From Hippasteria phrygiana (lineage: Eukaryota > Echinodermata > Asteroidea > Valvatida > Goniasteridae): a stretch of DNA of 64,000 nt. Positions 27,648 to 38,384 of the stretch are shown one piece after another (position 1 is the stretch's first letter; each line of letters opens with the position of its first letter). Location: contig JAZGUH010000537.1 of NCBI GenBank assembly GCA_037893225.1, positions 62,001 to 126,000 on the forward strand. The letters are read 5' to 3'. Position numbers and translations under genes: made by a program. The notes under the pieces are model-generated. The model worked only from the letters and a program-made list of their open reading frames with translations, made no database searches and had not been told where the DNA came from.

Positions 27648-27958
27648 CAAAGTGAACAAAGAAACTGGCAGGAGCGGGATTCGAACCTGCGACCTCCGGA
27701 ACACCGTACCGGCCGCTCTACCAACTGAGCTATCTTGCCCTATGTTGGCGGTCTCCCAAATTGTCAGTATCTTTGTTCGGGTAGGCGCTAGTAAGAAGTC
27801 ATAAACCCAGAATGACGTGTAGCCAGGGATCACACCCAATTTTACGATACAACCTGGGAAGCGACATTGTGGGGATCACTCAATGAGGATACGACTTTTC
27901 AACTTATAATTCGTCACACAATCCACAAGGGAAACTGACTAGGTAAATTTTGAATACA
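27648..27958 (-). repeat. tRNA-derived SINE (family 2), full copy
   Basis: The tRNA head is on the minus strand (about 27667-27742), with an A-box-like TAGCTCAGTTGGTAGAGC and B-box GGTTCGAATCC. A 200-bp body follows (CAAATTGTCAG, AAGTCATAAACCC, CAATTTTACGATACAACCT, TGGGGATCACTCAATGAGG). The acceptor strand does not pair properly, so I do not call it a functional tRNA. It is joined head-to-tail with a second copy. Confidence 0.75.
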
Positions 27959-28060
27959 TTTTCAAAGTGAACAAAGAAACTGGCAGGAGCGGGATTCGAA
28001 CCTGCGACCTCCGGAACACCGTACCGGCGCACTACCAATTGAGCTATCGTCCCTATGTTG
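27959..28060 (-). repeat. tRNA-derived SINE (family 2), truncated tandem copy
   Basis: It repeats the AAAGTGAACAAAGAAACTGG junction and the tRNA head of the preceding copy, then stops after GAGCTATCGTCCCTATGTTGG. Confidence 0.7.
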
Positions 28061-28985
28061 GTTTATGTTCTTTCGTTTGGTAACAGAGTTATAATTATGA
28101 CGTAAGCTTTTGAGACAAAACACCACGATAAACCTAGTTTGTGACATCTCCCCTCTTAGATGCCAAATCCATCTCTCTTCAACAGTCGATATCCAACTAT
28201 GAATGTGCCGTATATTTGGTGATAATGTACCACTTTTCGATGTAAGCATGAAACGGCCGTCCACAAGTCATCGCTCGGTGGAGTTTCTTTAATTTACAGA
28301 CGTAATTAATAAAAACAGTCCTCAGAAATCTGTCCATCCTATGTCTAGTTATTCCAGTGAGACGCGCCTCCGGCCCCGATCGGCCACATTAAATGAAACT
28401 GCCTACTTGTGTAGTCAAATAGATTTCAATTTTAATTCGTTTAAAAGCCCCATCAGTCAAACCGGCAGAATTTGCATGAATAAAACAATCTTGCTGGGGA
28501 GGCAAACATCCTCTCCCTTGGAAACTGATTATCGTTCGGGCGCGTAGGCCTGCATCCGCGCCAATGTGCATTATGGGAGGCTCGAAGCTCATATTCCGGA
28601 ATCGATGCTACTATGTCCTGTGCTGTCGGAATCACACCATGGCAAAGCTGAATCTCAGTGCAAATGGGCGTTGTCATATCGCGAACACATAGCAACCAAC
28701 ATTAGAGCTTGCAAGTTGATCTAAAAATCCAATGAGGTTTAGCGACAATAATGGTACTTCCTAGCACAGCATACAGGACTTTTTAAATGAAATTATTTTG
28801 TTTTCTGACTAGAATGAGCTGGTAAACTTGGCTTTTAATACAATAGAAACGTGCATTTCATTGTAGCCTACATGTTGAAAGTATTCAAAATTGTTAACCA
28901 AATTAAATGAAAATTTGATCCTAACTTCCGATCTGCAGATGAATATTCTGAAATGGGGCAGAGACAGACTGAAGAGTCCATATGA
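28061..28985. other. No recognisable gene
   Basis: Unremarkable A/T-rich sequence. I see no repeat or coding signal. Confidence 0.4.
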
Positions 28986-28987
28986 TG

Positions 28988-29152
28988 CACGATATGGGTT
29001 AGAGGGACCCCCCCCCCCCTCTTTTGTGTTGGTCATTGTGTTCCCGGAATCTCAGAAACTCCTTTCAAAGGTCTAGGGGGGATGTGTTAGGTAACAATAG
29101 TCTCGCGAGTGTATAGGGTATAGGGACAAAAAGGGGGGTACCCCTCTGCCCC
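28988..29152. repeat. MITE-like repeat with poly-C tract
   Basis: Imperfect terminal inverted repeats: GCACGATATGGGTTAGAGGG at the left against the complement of GTACCCCTCTGCCCCATATC at the right (about 29133-29155). A 12-C tract adjoins the left arm. Confidence 0.5.
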
Positions 29153-29159
29153 ATATCGT

Positions 29160-30390
29160 GCTGGGTATAAAAGAGTCTGTCGCTATAGACTAGTCAGCGT
29201 TTGGTACCAAGACGTTCAAATGAACGATAAAAGGTTATCGAGAATTCGCGGAGAGCAAGGCTATGACGGGGTGTCTTCCGGGCATATTCTTAAAACAAAT
29301 CAGATTTTCTACAGAGTACCAAGTCCGGGGGGAGGGAGGCGCAAGGGTTCCCACAGAGGGGCAGTTGCCCCGCCCCCTGTAGCTACGCCACTCGTTTTTG
29401 GTGCCAAATTATGGGCTATTTTTGCAAGTGATAAAGTTTTAGCTCAGATTTTTCATTATACTGACAAGTAGCCACATTGTGCTCGTATCTATCTTTAAAA
29501 AGGCAAAAATGAAACTTGACATTTAAAAATGAATGCGTTTAATTTTAGATGCGGGGTTTGAAAGGAACTGCCGATTCCTTCCGACGTTTCGGAAGGCGTG
29601 CCCTGGTCGTCATCAGGGGAATCCAAAAGCAATTTGGATGTTCAACTACAAAATGCCGACAACACTCCAATAATCTTGTGCCGCGTATACTCTGGTGTTT
29701 TAGGCTGGTATAAGTTTACTACCGAACTTGTTTCAAACATTAAGGAACTGTTCAGAATCTGAATTAACGAGAGGAATATTTATATAATGGCATGATTAAA
29801 CTTTTACGGGTTTGTTCGGCCCGTCAAAAGTCTTGTACATGTGGACTTACGCCAAACGTTAATCGCGATAGTCTCTTGGCCCAATTGAAATTGTCAAGAA
29901 GTGGGTAAACAATTGCTCCGTAATGTTCGTCAGTTCGCTTGTCCAATTTACTTGAGCGAGGAACAAATTGATGTGATTAAAAAAACTCTTCTTCACAATT
30001 GGTAAAAAGATCAGAGTGTTTGGCGGTAACATCATCTGTTGAATTTGCGCATCAAAATGTTTGAAAAGAATCAGCACAAGGGCACAGGCAAAAAAACAAA
30101 CTTACAAGCCCGGATTGGACGTCATTTTCAAGAATGTTCTGAGGGAAAACATATTGCGAGACACTTTTTAAATATAAATGAGGGGATTAATTCATTATAC
30201 TTTATAGACTGATGTTTTGACCGAAGCCAATATCGCGAGGAATACAAATCTACAAATCTCTCATTTTCTTTTAATAGAAACGTAAGGACGTAGGCTACCC
30301 TAAATCTGTTGTTGTGTATGTTGATATGCATGCATTATGCCACTGCGTCACTATCTCCACTGCCGCCGCATCATAATTATGAAAAGTAAC
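29160..30390. other. No recognisable gene; small repeat fragments
   Basis: A G/C-rich fragment at 29325-29395 (GGGGCAGTTGCCCCGCCCCC) resembles the MITE copies near 43970 and 55546. A short inverted repeat surrounds GGAATCGGCAG at 29572-29608. Otherwise I see nothing. Confidence 0.4.
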
Positions 30391-30393
30391 AAA

Positions 30394-30600
30394 CGGTGGT
30401 CGAGTGGTAAGACGTCTGCACTAAAAAGCAGGAGGTCGTGGGTTCGAGTCCCACCAAAGTGATTTTTAGTTTTTTCTAAATAATCCGTCGGGACAACACC
30501 GAGTATACAGTGTTTACAAAATACGTCGTTGAAGGGCAAACGCCCAATATGTTGAATTTATATCACCCGACGCAAATTCCATCTGATGAATAAAATATAA
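30394..30600 (+). repeat. tRNA-derived SINE (family 1), near-complete copy
   Basis: A-box GGTGGTCGAGTGGTAAGACG, B-box GTGGGTTCGAGTCCCACC, then the body and tail shared with 985-1165 (CGTCGGGACAACACCGAGTA, TACGTCGTTGAAGGGCAAAC, CGACGCAAATTCCATCTG). Confidence 0.8.
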
Positions 30601-30929
30601 TGTACATCAAAAACTCGATTTGTGCATTTCGGTTCAAGAAACAAGATATTACATATATAAAGTTCATTGCGCAAGAGGTGGTGTTTGAGGCACTGGAGAT
30701 CATACAGATGAGGAAATTTGCTTATTTTATTTATCTCAAATGCTTAAGTCCAAAAAAGCATGAGTAAAAACAATGCCATCTAATCGAATTCTCTGAGCGA
30801 CCAAGGCCCAATTTCATGGACTCCGCAATCCGGGATTCCGGGCTATAGCAAGAATAAGATAGCCAAACAATTCTGCGCTAACCCCATAAGTGGAGACATC
30901 CTCACATGTGCACACATCCTTACATATGC

Positions 30930-31113
30930 ACCCTTACGGGGTACCTCTATATTGTCCACTTTACTTTGCTTCTATTATTCTCCTTTGTCCCTATTGAAAT
31001 CTCCATAGCGTTTTCCTCGTGGGGCACCTAGATTTCTAAAGACTTCCTCGTCGGGCACCATTGTCCCCATTGTTACCCATTGTGCGAGGTACCCCCTAAG
31101 GCAGTATATGTAG
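30930..31113. repeat. Short MITE-like element
   Basis: Imperfect ~16-bp inverted ends: CCTTACGGGGTACCTC at the left and GAGGTACCCCCTAAGGC at the right, about 185 bp apart. The interior is non-coding. Confidence 0.55.
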
Positions 31114-31235
31114 GAACAAAAACCTGTACACATGCGCGTGCGAATACGCTACCATTATCGCACAAGTTTCTGTTATAGCTGAGGCAAACAAAAATAGTCG
31201 GTTTCTTTTTTTCTTTTTTGATCTTTACTTAAAGC

Positions 31236-31700
31236 TTGGATTGTACAGATAAGGTGGGTACTATTTTGCTTTTTTGTGTCCTCATATGCCTTGGTGTCCT
31301 CCTTCATAATTTTCCTTGGTGCCCTCCATCATTTTCCTTGGTGCCCCCATCATTTTCCTTGGTGCCCCTCATTTGCCTAGATGCTCTCCCCATGCCTTGG
31401 TGTCCTCCATGTGCCTTGGTGCCCTCCACATCTGCTTGGTGCCCCTCATTTGCTACAGGATTGTACAGATAAGGTGGGTACTATTTTGCTTTTTTGGTGT
31501 CCTCATATGCCTTGGTGTCCTCCTCCATCATTTTCCTTGGTGCCCTCCATCATTTTCCTTGGTGCCCTCCATCGTTTTCCTTGGTGCCCCTCATTTGCCT
31601 TGGTGCCCCTCATTTGCCTAGATGCTCTCCCCATGCCTTTGTGTCCTCCATGTGCCTTGGTGCACTCCACATCTGCTTGGTGCCCCTCATTTGCTATAGG
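31236..31700 (+). repeat. Two-tier minisatellite
   Basis: A ~230-bp block (GATTGTACAGATAAGGTGGG ... CTCATTTGCTA) is duplicated in tandem. Each block is itself made of ~19-21-bp variants of CATTTTCCTTGGTGCCCTC. All open frames here follow the repeat and are not genes. Confidence 0.8.
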
Positions 31701-32870
31701 TACCCTAAATGCTTTCCTTCACATTTTCTATACAGCCAAGACAACTTTTATGACTTGGACGTTGCCTCCAAAAGCCCTGCTACACATTCAGAACAACAGA
31801 ACCTGTTCTTTAAACAGACATAAATTAATGACTGCCAATAGTCCAAGCCAGCTTTTAGACATTGATTTATATATTTTTGTAAATGTTAGTATGGTGCATT
31901 TATGTTAAGACCATAAAACGCAATGTGGTTTTTAGTTGCTAGCTGGGACCAGAGGCCTTTTTACGGCAATAGAGGACGCTGTTGCAGCTACCGCGGACAA
32001 TTTGTGGGGAAAATTGTTTCGCGCATGATCAAAATCGACGCGCGCGCTGACCAGAGATCGATTTTTGTTGGCCTAACGGCGATTCATCGCTTACATCATG
32101 CAGACCCATGAGATTGGGCCCAAGCCGCATACATTTAAACAAATACTGCTGTATTCCCAGACCTATCAGTCAACCTCCTTCCGTGGTTCACTCCCCGACT
32201 CCCCCCCCCCCCCCCCTCCCCCCTCTCTCTATCTCACTCTATTTGAACGGCCGGAAACGAACCACTGCATCCCCGCCACTGCCGAAGCTCCCCTTCTCAA
32301 TTAGAGACTTTTCGGCATTAATGGAGCAACGCCTGGACTTTAGATACAGCTGAGCATACAACCAAGCCGCTCGAAGCACCGCCGGATAGGCACGTTCTTT
32401 TGACCTTAACCTAAAATAGCCGCGGCTGATCGATTTCTGATAGAGGGTGGAAGATGCAAGATGCACGATGGTACAATGTATACTAGCGGGTGCGTCTTGC
32501 TCTAGTCTCGCCAAAGTACCAGAGATCTTCCGCTGGGTAGCTACACAGTGCTGTGTTTAACTTAGCGCTTTGGAAGGAGTTCTGGTTGTCTGCTCTTTGA
32601 TTTGTTTGCTGTTAATCTGGAAAGCGCGTACCAAAATCAAACCAAGAATTTTTTTTCTGGAATATTGTCTGTTCAAAGCTAAAAGGAGACTTGTTGAGAT
32701 GACATTGTAAAAATATTAATCTTTGATACATATTCAGATTACAAGGCATGTGAATAATCTCTTTTTAGCTGGAGGGCTCCTTGCCAACTGAGGAGTTGAA
32801 TGTAAAAGGCCATACTGACTTGTTTTTTGTTTGTGGGGGTGTTTGAGGGTTTGTTTTTGCATTCAAACGG
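31701..32870. other. No recognisable gene
   Basis: It contains a long C tract near 32200. I see nothing else supportable. Confidence 0.4.
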
Positions 32871-33330
32871 GGACCTTTATTAATAATTATACAAAAGGGT
32901 CCCCGGTTGAGAAATGTCCCCGTTTGAAAATCGTGTACAAAACCAATGAGGGTCCTTGCCAAAAAGTTAAAGTATGAACAATAGGAGGACAATAGTAGGT
33001 CCCCGACTGAAGGTGTTTACACACTGGTGTGTGTTGGGGTGAGTTTGTATATGCCGGCAATCGTGGACCTAGGACAAAAGAATTCGGGCGTAGACAAAGG
33101 GGTCCACGTTTGACCTAACGTCCACGATTGAAAATCGTGTACAAAACCAATGGGAGGCCTTCCGAAAAAGTTAGAGTATAAACAAAAGAGGAACAATGGG
33201 AGGTCCACGATTGCACCCGTTTACATGACTGTGCGAGTTAGCGGTGCATACACTGTGTGGACCTGTGAATAAAAGATTTCGGCGTGAACAATAGATGAGA
33301 CACTATGTGGACCTGGGTCAGGTCCACATA
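32871..33330. repeat. Diverged ~190-bp tandem repeat
   Basis: Two to three units share TTGAAAATCGTGTACAAAAC and GTCCCCG/GTCCACG phrases (copies about 32875-33010 and 33060-33225, with a third partial near 33260-33330). Confidence 0.6.
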
Positions 33331-33860
33331 GTGTTTCGCTCTCTCTGGAAAAGGGCTTCAAAAGCAAAATGGGGTTAGGGTTATCTGTGGGAGAATAAAG
33401 ATAATTACTTCAGGGGGCCACTATCAAAAATTGGGGTTGAAAAAATTCTTAACTACACGAGTACAAAGAAATGTCCACACTGCGTATGTGAAACAGAGCT
33501 GGGTGTGTTTGTTTGTTTCTCACTTCCATTCAAACTGAATACTCAATGCTAGTGCCAGCCCGCGCGACATCCATGGGAGTAAAACAATAAACTGTAAGTA
33601 AAGGTATCCAGTTCAAAGCACATTCTAAGTCTTACAATAATACGTGCATGATCTGACATGCTTCTTTTGAATTCTACCTCGTCATCACATAGGACTTCAG
33701 ACTTACTTGAGATTGCACTTACATGTACCACCGGTGTTTGTCGTCACACTTGAGAGAGCTCATTGTTACAAGAGAACTCTTCCCTATATAACCGCGCCCA
33801 GGATGGCCATACCTCTGTGCATTTTTGTGACCGGTATATGTTCGTTTCGTACTACGCACG

Positions 33861-34981
33861 ATGTCTTCGGAACCTTCATTGCTTGATTTGCTCGCCATCC
33901 AGTCTGACAGCGACTTCGATATGAGTCAACCGGACCCTGGTCCTTCGGGTGCTCCTTCGGGCTCCATTCCTAGCGGCAATCCGCGGGTAACGAAGTCTTC
34001 GGCAACGAAAGCGACTAAAAAGGCGGCAAATACGGTAGCCCGGGTTGAATTCTCGGCTTTTGAGCAGAAGATGACAGTGATGGCGGAGGCAATCGAGACC
34101 CTACAAACAACCGTGCTGACCGCGATGGCCGGACAACAAGCCAAACAACAAAAAGTTGACCAGACGGTGTCGTCCAGTGACGAGTCCTTCACAACCAACA
34201 AGTTGATTGAGGATCTGCTTAAACCGTACAATGACGGTGCTTCGGCTGAAGCCCTCCGCGCCATTGAACAATATTGTACCCGGCTAAGGACTCCGGCGAG
34301 AGGATTAATGAGAAGTTGGCAAACGTTATCGGTAAGGTGGTCAGACGGCAACCGTCGGACGAAAAAATTACTGAGAAACTCAATAGTTTCAAACGTCCAG
34401 CCAATATTGAAGAACTCCAACCCACTCGAGTAAACCCGGAGATATGGAGTTCATTGCAATCGAAAACTCGATCACTGGACATTAAGCTCCAGAAGATGGA
34501 ACAAGCATTGCTTGAAAGCATTGTGCCAATGGTGTCATGCATTGAAACACTCATGAAAGGTGAAAGTATTGACCCAACGGATCTCATAACAAAGCTTCTG
34601 GATTCGGTGGCCATAATTGGCTATTCGAAATATGAGCTTAATCTGCGTCGCAGAGAACTTATCAAACCTGACTTAAACCAGCAGTTCTCCGGTCTGTGTT
34701 CTGCTCAAGCGCCCGTAACCGGGCTATTGTTTGGAGACAATCTCACGCAACTATGCAAGGACATTCAAGAGACTAATAAACTGGGCCAAACATTTGGCTA
34801 TCGTTACGGAACCTTCCCGGGCCCGAGACAGGACCGAGTGAGGCCGCAACGAGGACGGGATGGTAAACCGTATACCCGTACTAGTCAGTACCGACAACAG
34901 AGTCGTTTAAACTCCTCACGCCCAAGAGGCTGGCAGAGGAAGAGGTCGACAGACGGTCGACAACCAGCTGCAGCCATGTGA
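33861..34981 (+). pseudogene. DIRS gag-like protein, one frameshift
   Basis: It starts MSSEPSLLDLLAIQSDSDFD, with a Ser/Pro/Gly-rich segment. A helical region follows, with a frame change near 34260-34290. The second part is charged helix then a basic Arg/Gly/Gln-rich tail (PGPRQDRVRPQRGRDGKPYT), as in DIRS1-type gag proteins that bind RNA. A TATA-like CTATATAAC lies about 75 bp upstream of the start. Confidence 0.7.
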
Positions 34982-35016
34982 AGCCCTGCAGTATCTGGGT
35001 AAGTGAGCACAAATGT

Positions 35017-35061
35017 GATTATAACGCTCAACATCTTATTAAGATGTTGAGCGTTATAATC
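35017..35061. repeat. 45-bp perfect palindrome at the gag-RT junction
   Basis: GATTATAACGCTCAACATCTT and its exact complement, with a single unpaired central base. It looks like a local inverted duplication of the sequence leading into the RT frame. Confidence 0.85.
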
Positions 35062-36640
35062 GCACACTTTGTAGCCAAATGGCGTAGACTTACGTCCGAC
35101 AAGTGGGTCATTGACACTATTCAACACTACCACATTGAATTTATCAAACAGCCGTATACCAAACGCACATCCCACGGGAAATAGCCTTTTCTGATCAGGA
35201 AATTATCTTGATTTCAGATGAAATTGACAAGTTGCTCCAAAAGGGAGCCATAGTTGAAACAAGCCACATTGATGGCGAATATATTTCCAACATTTCTTCT
35301 TCGACCCAAAAAGGACGGGTCGTTTCGCCCCATTATCAATTTACGGGGGCTGAATGCCTTTGTTGCGTACCATCATTTCAAAATGGAAACTATTCGCCAC
35401 GCAATTCAGTTACTCAGACCTAACTGTTTTATGGCATTAATCGATTTGCAGAAGAACACAGGAAATTCTTGAGGTTCGTGTGGCATAACGGGGTGTATGA
35501 ATTTACTTGCCTATACCCTTTGGTTTGGCATGTGCCCCTCGTGTCTTTACTAAAGTATTGAAGCCGTTGATTGCTTCACTTCGACAAAGGGGCCACGAGT
35601 CATGTGACTATATTAATGACTCTTTACTTGTTGGGCAAACATTTAAAGAATGTGCTGAGAATGTTCAAGCTAGAACAACACTAACCCAAAGTTTGGGATT
35701 TGTAATAAATGAGGGAAAGTCCATTTTTATGCCAACTCGGCAAATCAATTTCCTCGGATTCATTTTAGACTCGGTCAAAATTACTATTTCTATACCGCCC
35801 TCAAAGGTGGGGCATTATTATTACGTGCATTCGTAACATAATTGACCGGAAAGTGTAAAATTCGAGATGTTTCCAGTGTAATTGGGTTGTTGGTCTTCTC
35901 TGAACTGGCGACACCATATGGCCCCATGTTTAGAAGAACGCTCGAAAATAAGAAAAACACAGCACCTTTTAAAAGTGGTGGAAATGTTGAGGCCATGATG
36001 TCGATTTCCATCCAAGCGATATCAGATTTACATTGGTGGATTAAAAATCTTCCACTTGCTTCCGCCCCACTGTACAGACAGGCGCCCAAATTATATTGTC
36101 GAGACTGATGCGTCGACTTTAGGCTGGGCTGCCAATTTTAACGGCCATATTACTGGAGGACACTGGTCCCAAATTGAAGCCGGTTTTCACATAAACCTTC
36201 AAGAACTCTAGGCTTGCTTTCTGGCATTAGTCTTTTTTTTTTCTCGAATGAAACAAATGTCACGATTCATTTGAAATCTGACAATGCCACAGCAGCGGCT
36301 TACTTGCAGCATTTTGGTGGCTCAAAGTCAAAACTACTGAATTCCTTATCCAGTGAAATTTGGTCATGGTGCATGGACCGTAATATATGGGTAAAGGTTT
36401 CACACCTCCCCGGCACACAAAATATTGTGGCTGGTTTTGCATCCCGTAATTTTCAGGATGACTTGGAGTGGAAACTTAATGCCACTATTTTTCGGGAAAT
36501 AGTGAACAATTTCCCTGAACCTGATATTGACTTGTTCGCATCTCGACTGAATTATCAAATAGTCCCATATGTCACATGGCGGGCTGACCCAGGCTCTGTC
36601 AATGTTGATGCATTTACTTTAGATTGGTCTGCATATTGAC
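35062..36640 (+). pseudogene. DIRS reverse transcriptase-RNase H, broken
   Basis: RT blocks in changing frames: LRPKKDGSFRPIINLRGLN, CFMALIDLQ (after which about ten codons are missing) and IPFGLACAPRVFTKVLKPL. The catalytic motif follows as YINDSLLVG, with asparagine for the first aspartate. FINEGKS/NFLGFILDS-like thumb sequence comes next. RNase H follows at about 36095-36640 (ETDASTLGWAANFNG, QNIVAGFASRN). At least four frame changes. Confidence 0.75.
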
Positions 36641-36722
36641 AGTTTTAACGAAAGTGGACCATGACAAAGCATTTAGGATATTAATTGCGCCGTTATGGCA
36701 TACACAAACATGATATTTAAAA

Positions 36723-38380
36723 ATGCTGAAATTGCTAGTCAGGACTCCGTGTATTTTGCCTTCTAAGCCTGATTTACTTTCTCTCCCTTTCTCAGAGAGG
36801 CTCCACCCCATGGGGGACCGCCTGAAACTAATGGCTTGCCTCTTATCCGGGAGGCCTTCAGAAACCAAGGAATTTCAAGACGGGCTTACCCAAATCATCC
36901 TGGCATCCTGGCGACCGAATACCAGAACATGTTACAGGTCGGCGCTTCGTAAGTGGCTTTTGTTCTGTACTGAGGCAAATGTTAATCCGATTCGATCAAA
37001 TGTGACGTCAGTGGTCGATTTTCTGGCAGCGGGGTTAATACTCTCCGAAGTGCCTTATCGGCAGTTATGCAGCCAGTCGACGGGATAACCATAGGTTCAC
37101 ACCCTCTAGTCAAAAGACTCTTGCAAGGTGCCTTTAACTTAAAGACCAAGTAGAACGCTTTGAAAAAATGTGAAATTATTGTCTCAGTCTACAGATATGT
37201 CAATATAGAGAGCAATACACAAAACATGTTGTATTGTCCTTTTTAACTTAAAATAAATGCAAATTGGCTCACTTTTGAAAATACTATCGTCTGAACTTAA
37301 AGCGTACGTCACGTACATTTGCATGTCATGCGTTATGCATTTATTGCGCGTGACGTCATGGTGTGTAGTCCGATCGTTGCACTTGGTACAAGTTCATACA
37401 TGAGTACGCGGTATTTACACATAATACATGTAGAATTGACTTCGTCTCTGTATCCTATCATGTAAGCCTACTATTTCAATTCCAAATCTGAGTTTAGTAT
37501 GGATGACTACACGCTATGACGTCAAGGCTAACAGCGCGCCGCCGACGGCAGCAGGGGAAGAACTTGGAGTAAGCGCGAAATTTGAATATTTAATTAGCAT
37601 CTTTCTCTCGTCCGTTAATTAATAATGATAGATAGAAAATGACAATATTTAGCACGAATTTGGTTTCTTGTTATTCATAATCAAGATTCTTATCTTTTTT
37701 AGAGAATTGAACTTTAGTCATAGTAGGTCTTTAAGGCCGCCAGTACCTCGATACTCCCACACATGGGATGTGGCTGTTGTCTTAAAATACATATTTAAAG
37801 GACTTGGGTCGAATGCTGACCTCTCTTTGAAAAATCTCAAAATGAAACTTGTGGTATTTATTGCTCTAATATCTGGGCAGCGATGCCGAACATTATCCTT
37901 GCTCAATTTAGATTATGCACAAGTCACGACCAATGGGGTTGCCTTTATAATTGACAGACTTACTAAAACAAGTAAAGTCGGGAAACCTCACTCGACTGTT
38001 CATTTAACATCGTTTCCACATGATGCTTCACTCTGTGTTGTCAGTTTACTTACAACGTACCTACAGAGGACAAGGCCGTAGAGGGGCAACCAGAGACAAT
38101 TACGTTCCCCCACATAAAGCGGTGGGTTCAGCAACAATTGCTAGATGGATTACAGGTACTTTACAATTAGCGGGCATTCATACTAAGAAATGTACTGCCC
38201 ATAGTACTCGCTCAAGCAACGTGTAGTGCCGCATATAGGCACGGTGTACCATTGGCTACTATCATGAGGACTGCTGGGTGGACCAGGTGCTCCACATTTG
38301 CCAAGTTTAACCCATCCACGACAGCAGTTCCTTTGCTCAGGCTGTGCTTGACGGCGTGCAAGATAAGCTTGGTGCCTGAT
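36723..38380 (+). pseudogene. DIRS tyrosine recombinase, split by an insertion
   Basis: The N-terminal part carries SWRPNTRTCYRSALRKWLLF. The reading stops at 37142 where a TTAA-flanked insertion begins, and resumes at 37731 with PRYSHTWDVAVVLKYI and ISGQRCRTLSLLNLD (the catalytic arginine region). Next come HSTRS and, after a frameshift, a GVPLATIMRTAGW block. The final tail is frame-shifted and ends near 38380. Confidence 0.7.
37139..37734. mobile_element. piggyBac-like non-autonomous insertion with TTAA duplications
   Basis: TTAA occurs at 37139-37142 and 37731-37734. The inserted 588 bp begins AGACC and ends GGTCT. Removing the insertion and one TTAA would keep the host tyrosine-recombinase frame open across the joint, strong evidence for the boundaries. 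TTAA duplication is the piggyBac hallmark. No transposase gene is inside. Confidence 0.8.
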
Positions 38381-38384
38381 TTGA

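Larger units (their letters stand above)
33861..38380 (+). mobile_element. DIRS-like tyrosine-recombinase retrotransposon, broken
   Basis: The order of parts is gag-like, reverse transcriptase, RNase H, tyrosine recombinase, the DIRS arrangement. It has no DDE integrase. Multiple frameshifts, a deletion near the first RT catalytic motif and a 588-bp insertion inactivate it. The inverted terminal and internal complementary repeats expected of DIRS were not resolved. Confidence 0.8.

Noticed and set aside
27667..27742. Functional tRNA gene on the minus strand
   Set aside because: A- and B-boxes are present, but the acceptor arms do not pair and the same sequence recurs with a fixed 200-bp body; it is a SINE head.
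31236..31908. Cys/Pro-rich repeat protein
   Set aside because: Minisatellite translation; three frames look equally 'protein-like'.
34978..35184. Independent small gene between DIRS gag and RT
   Set aside because: It is the start of the decayed RT frame plus the palindrome.
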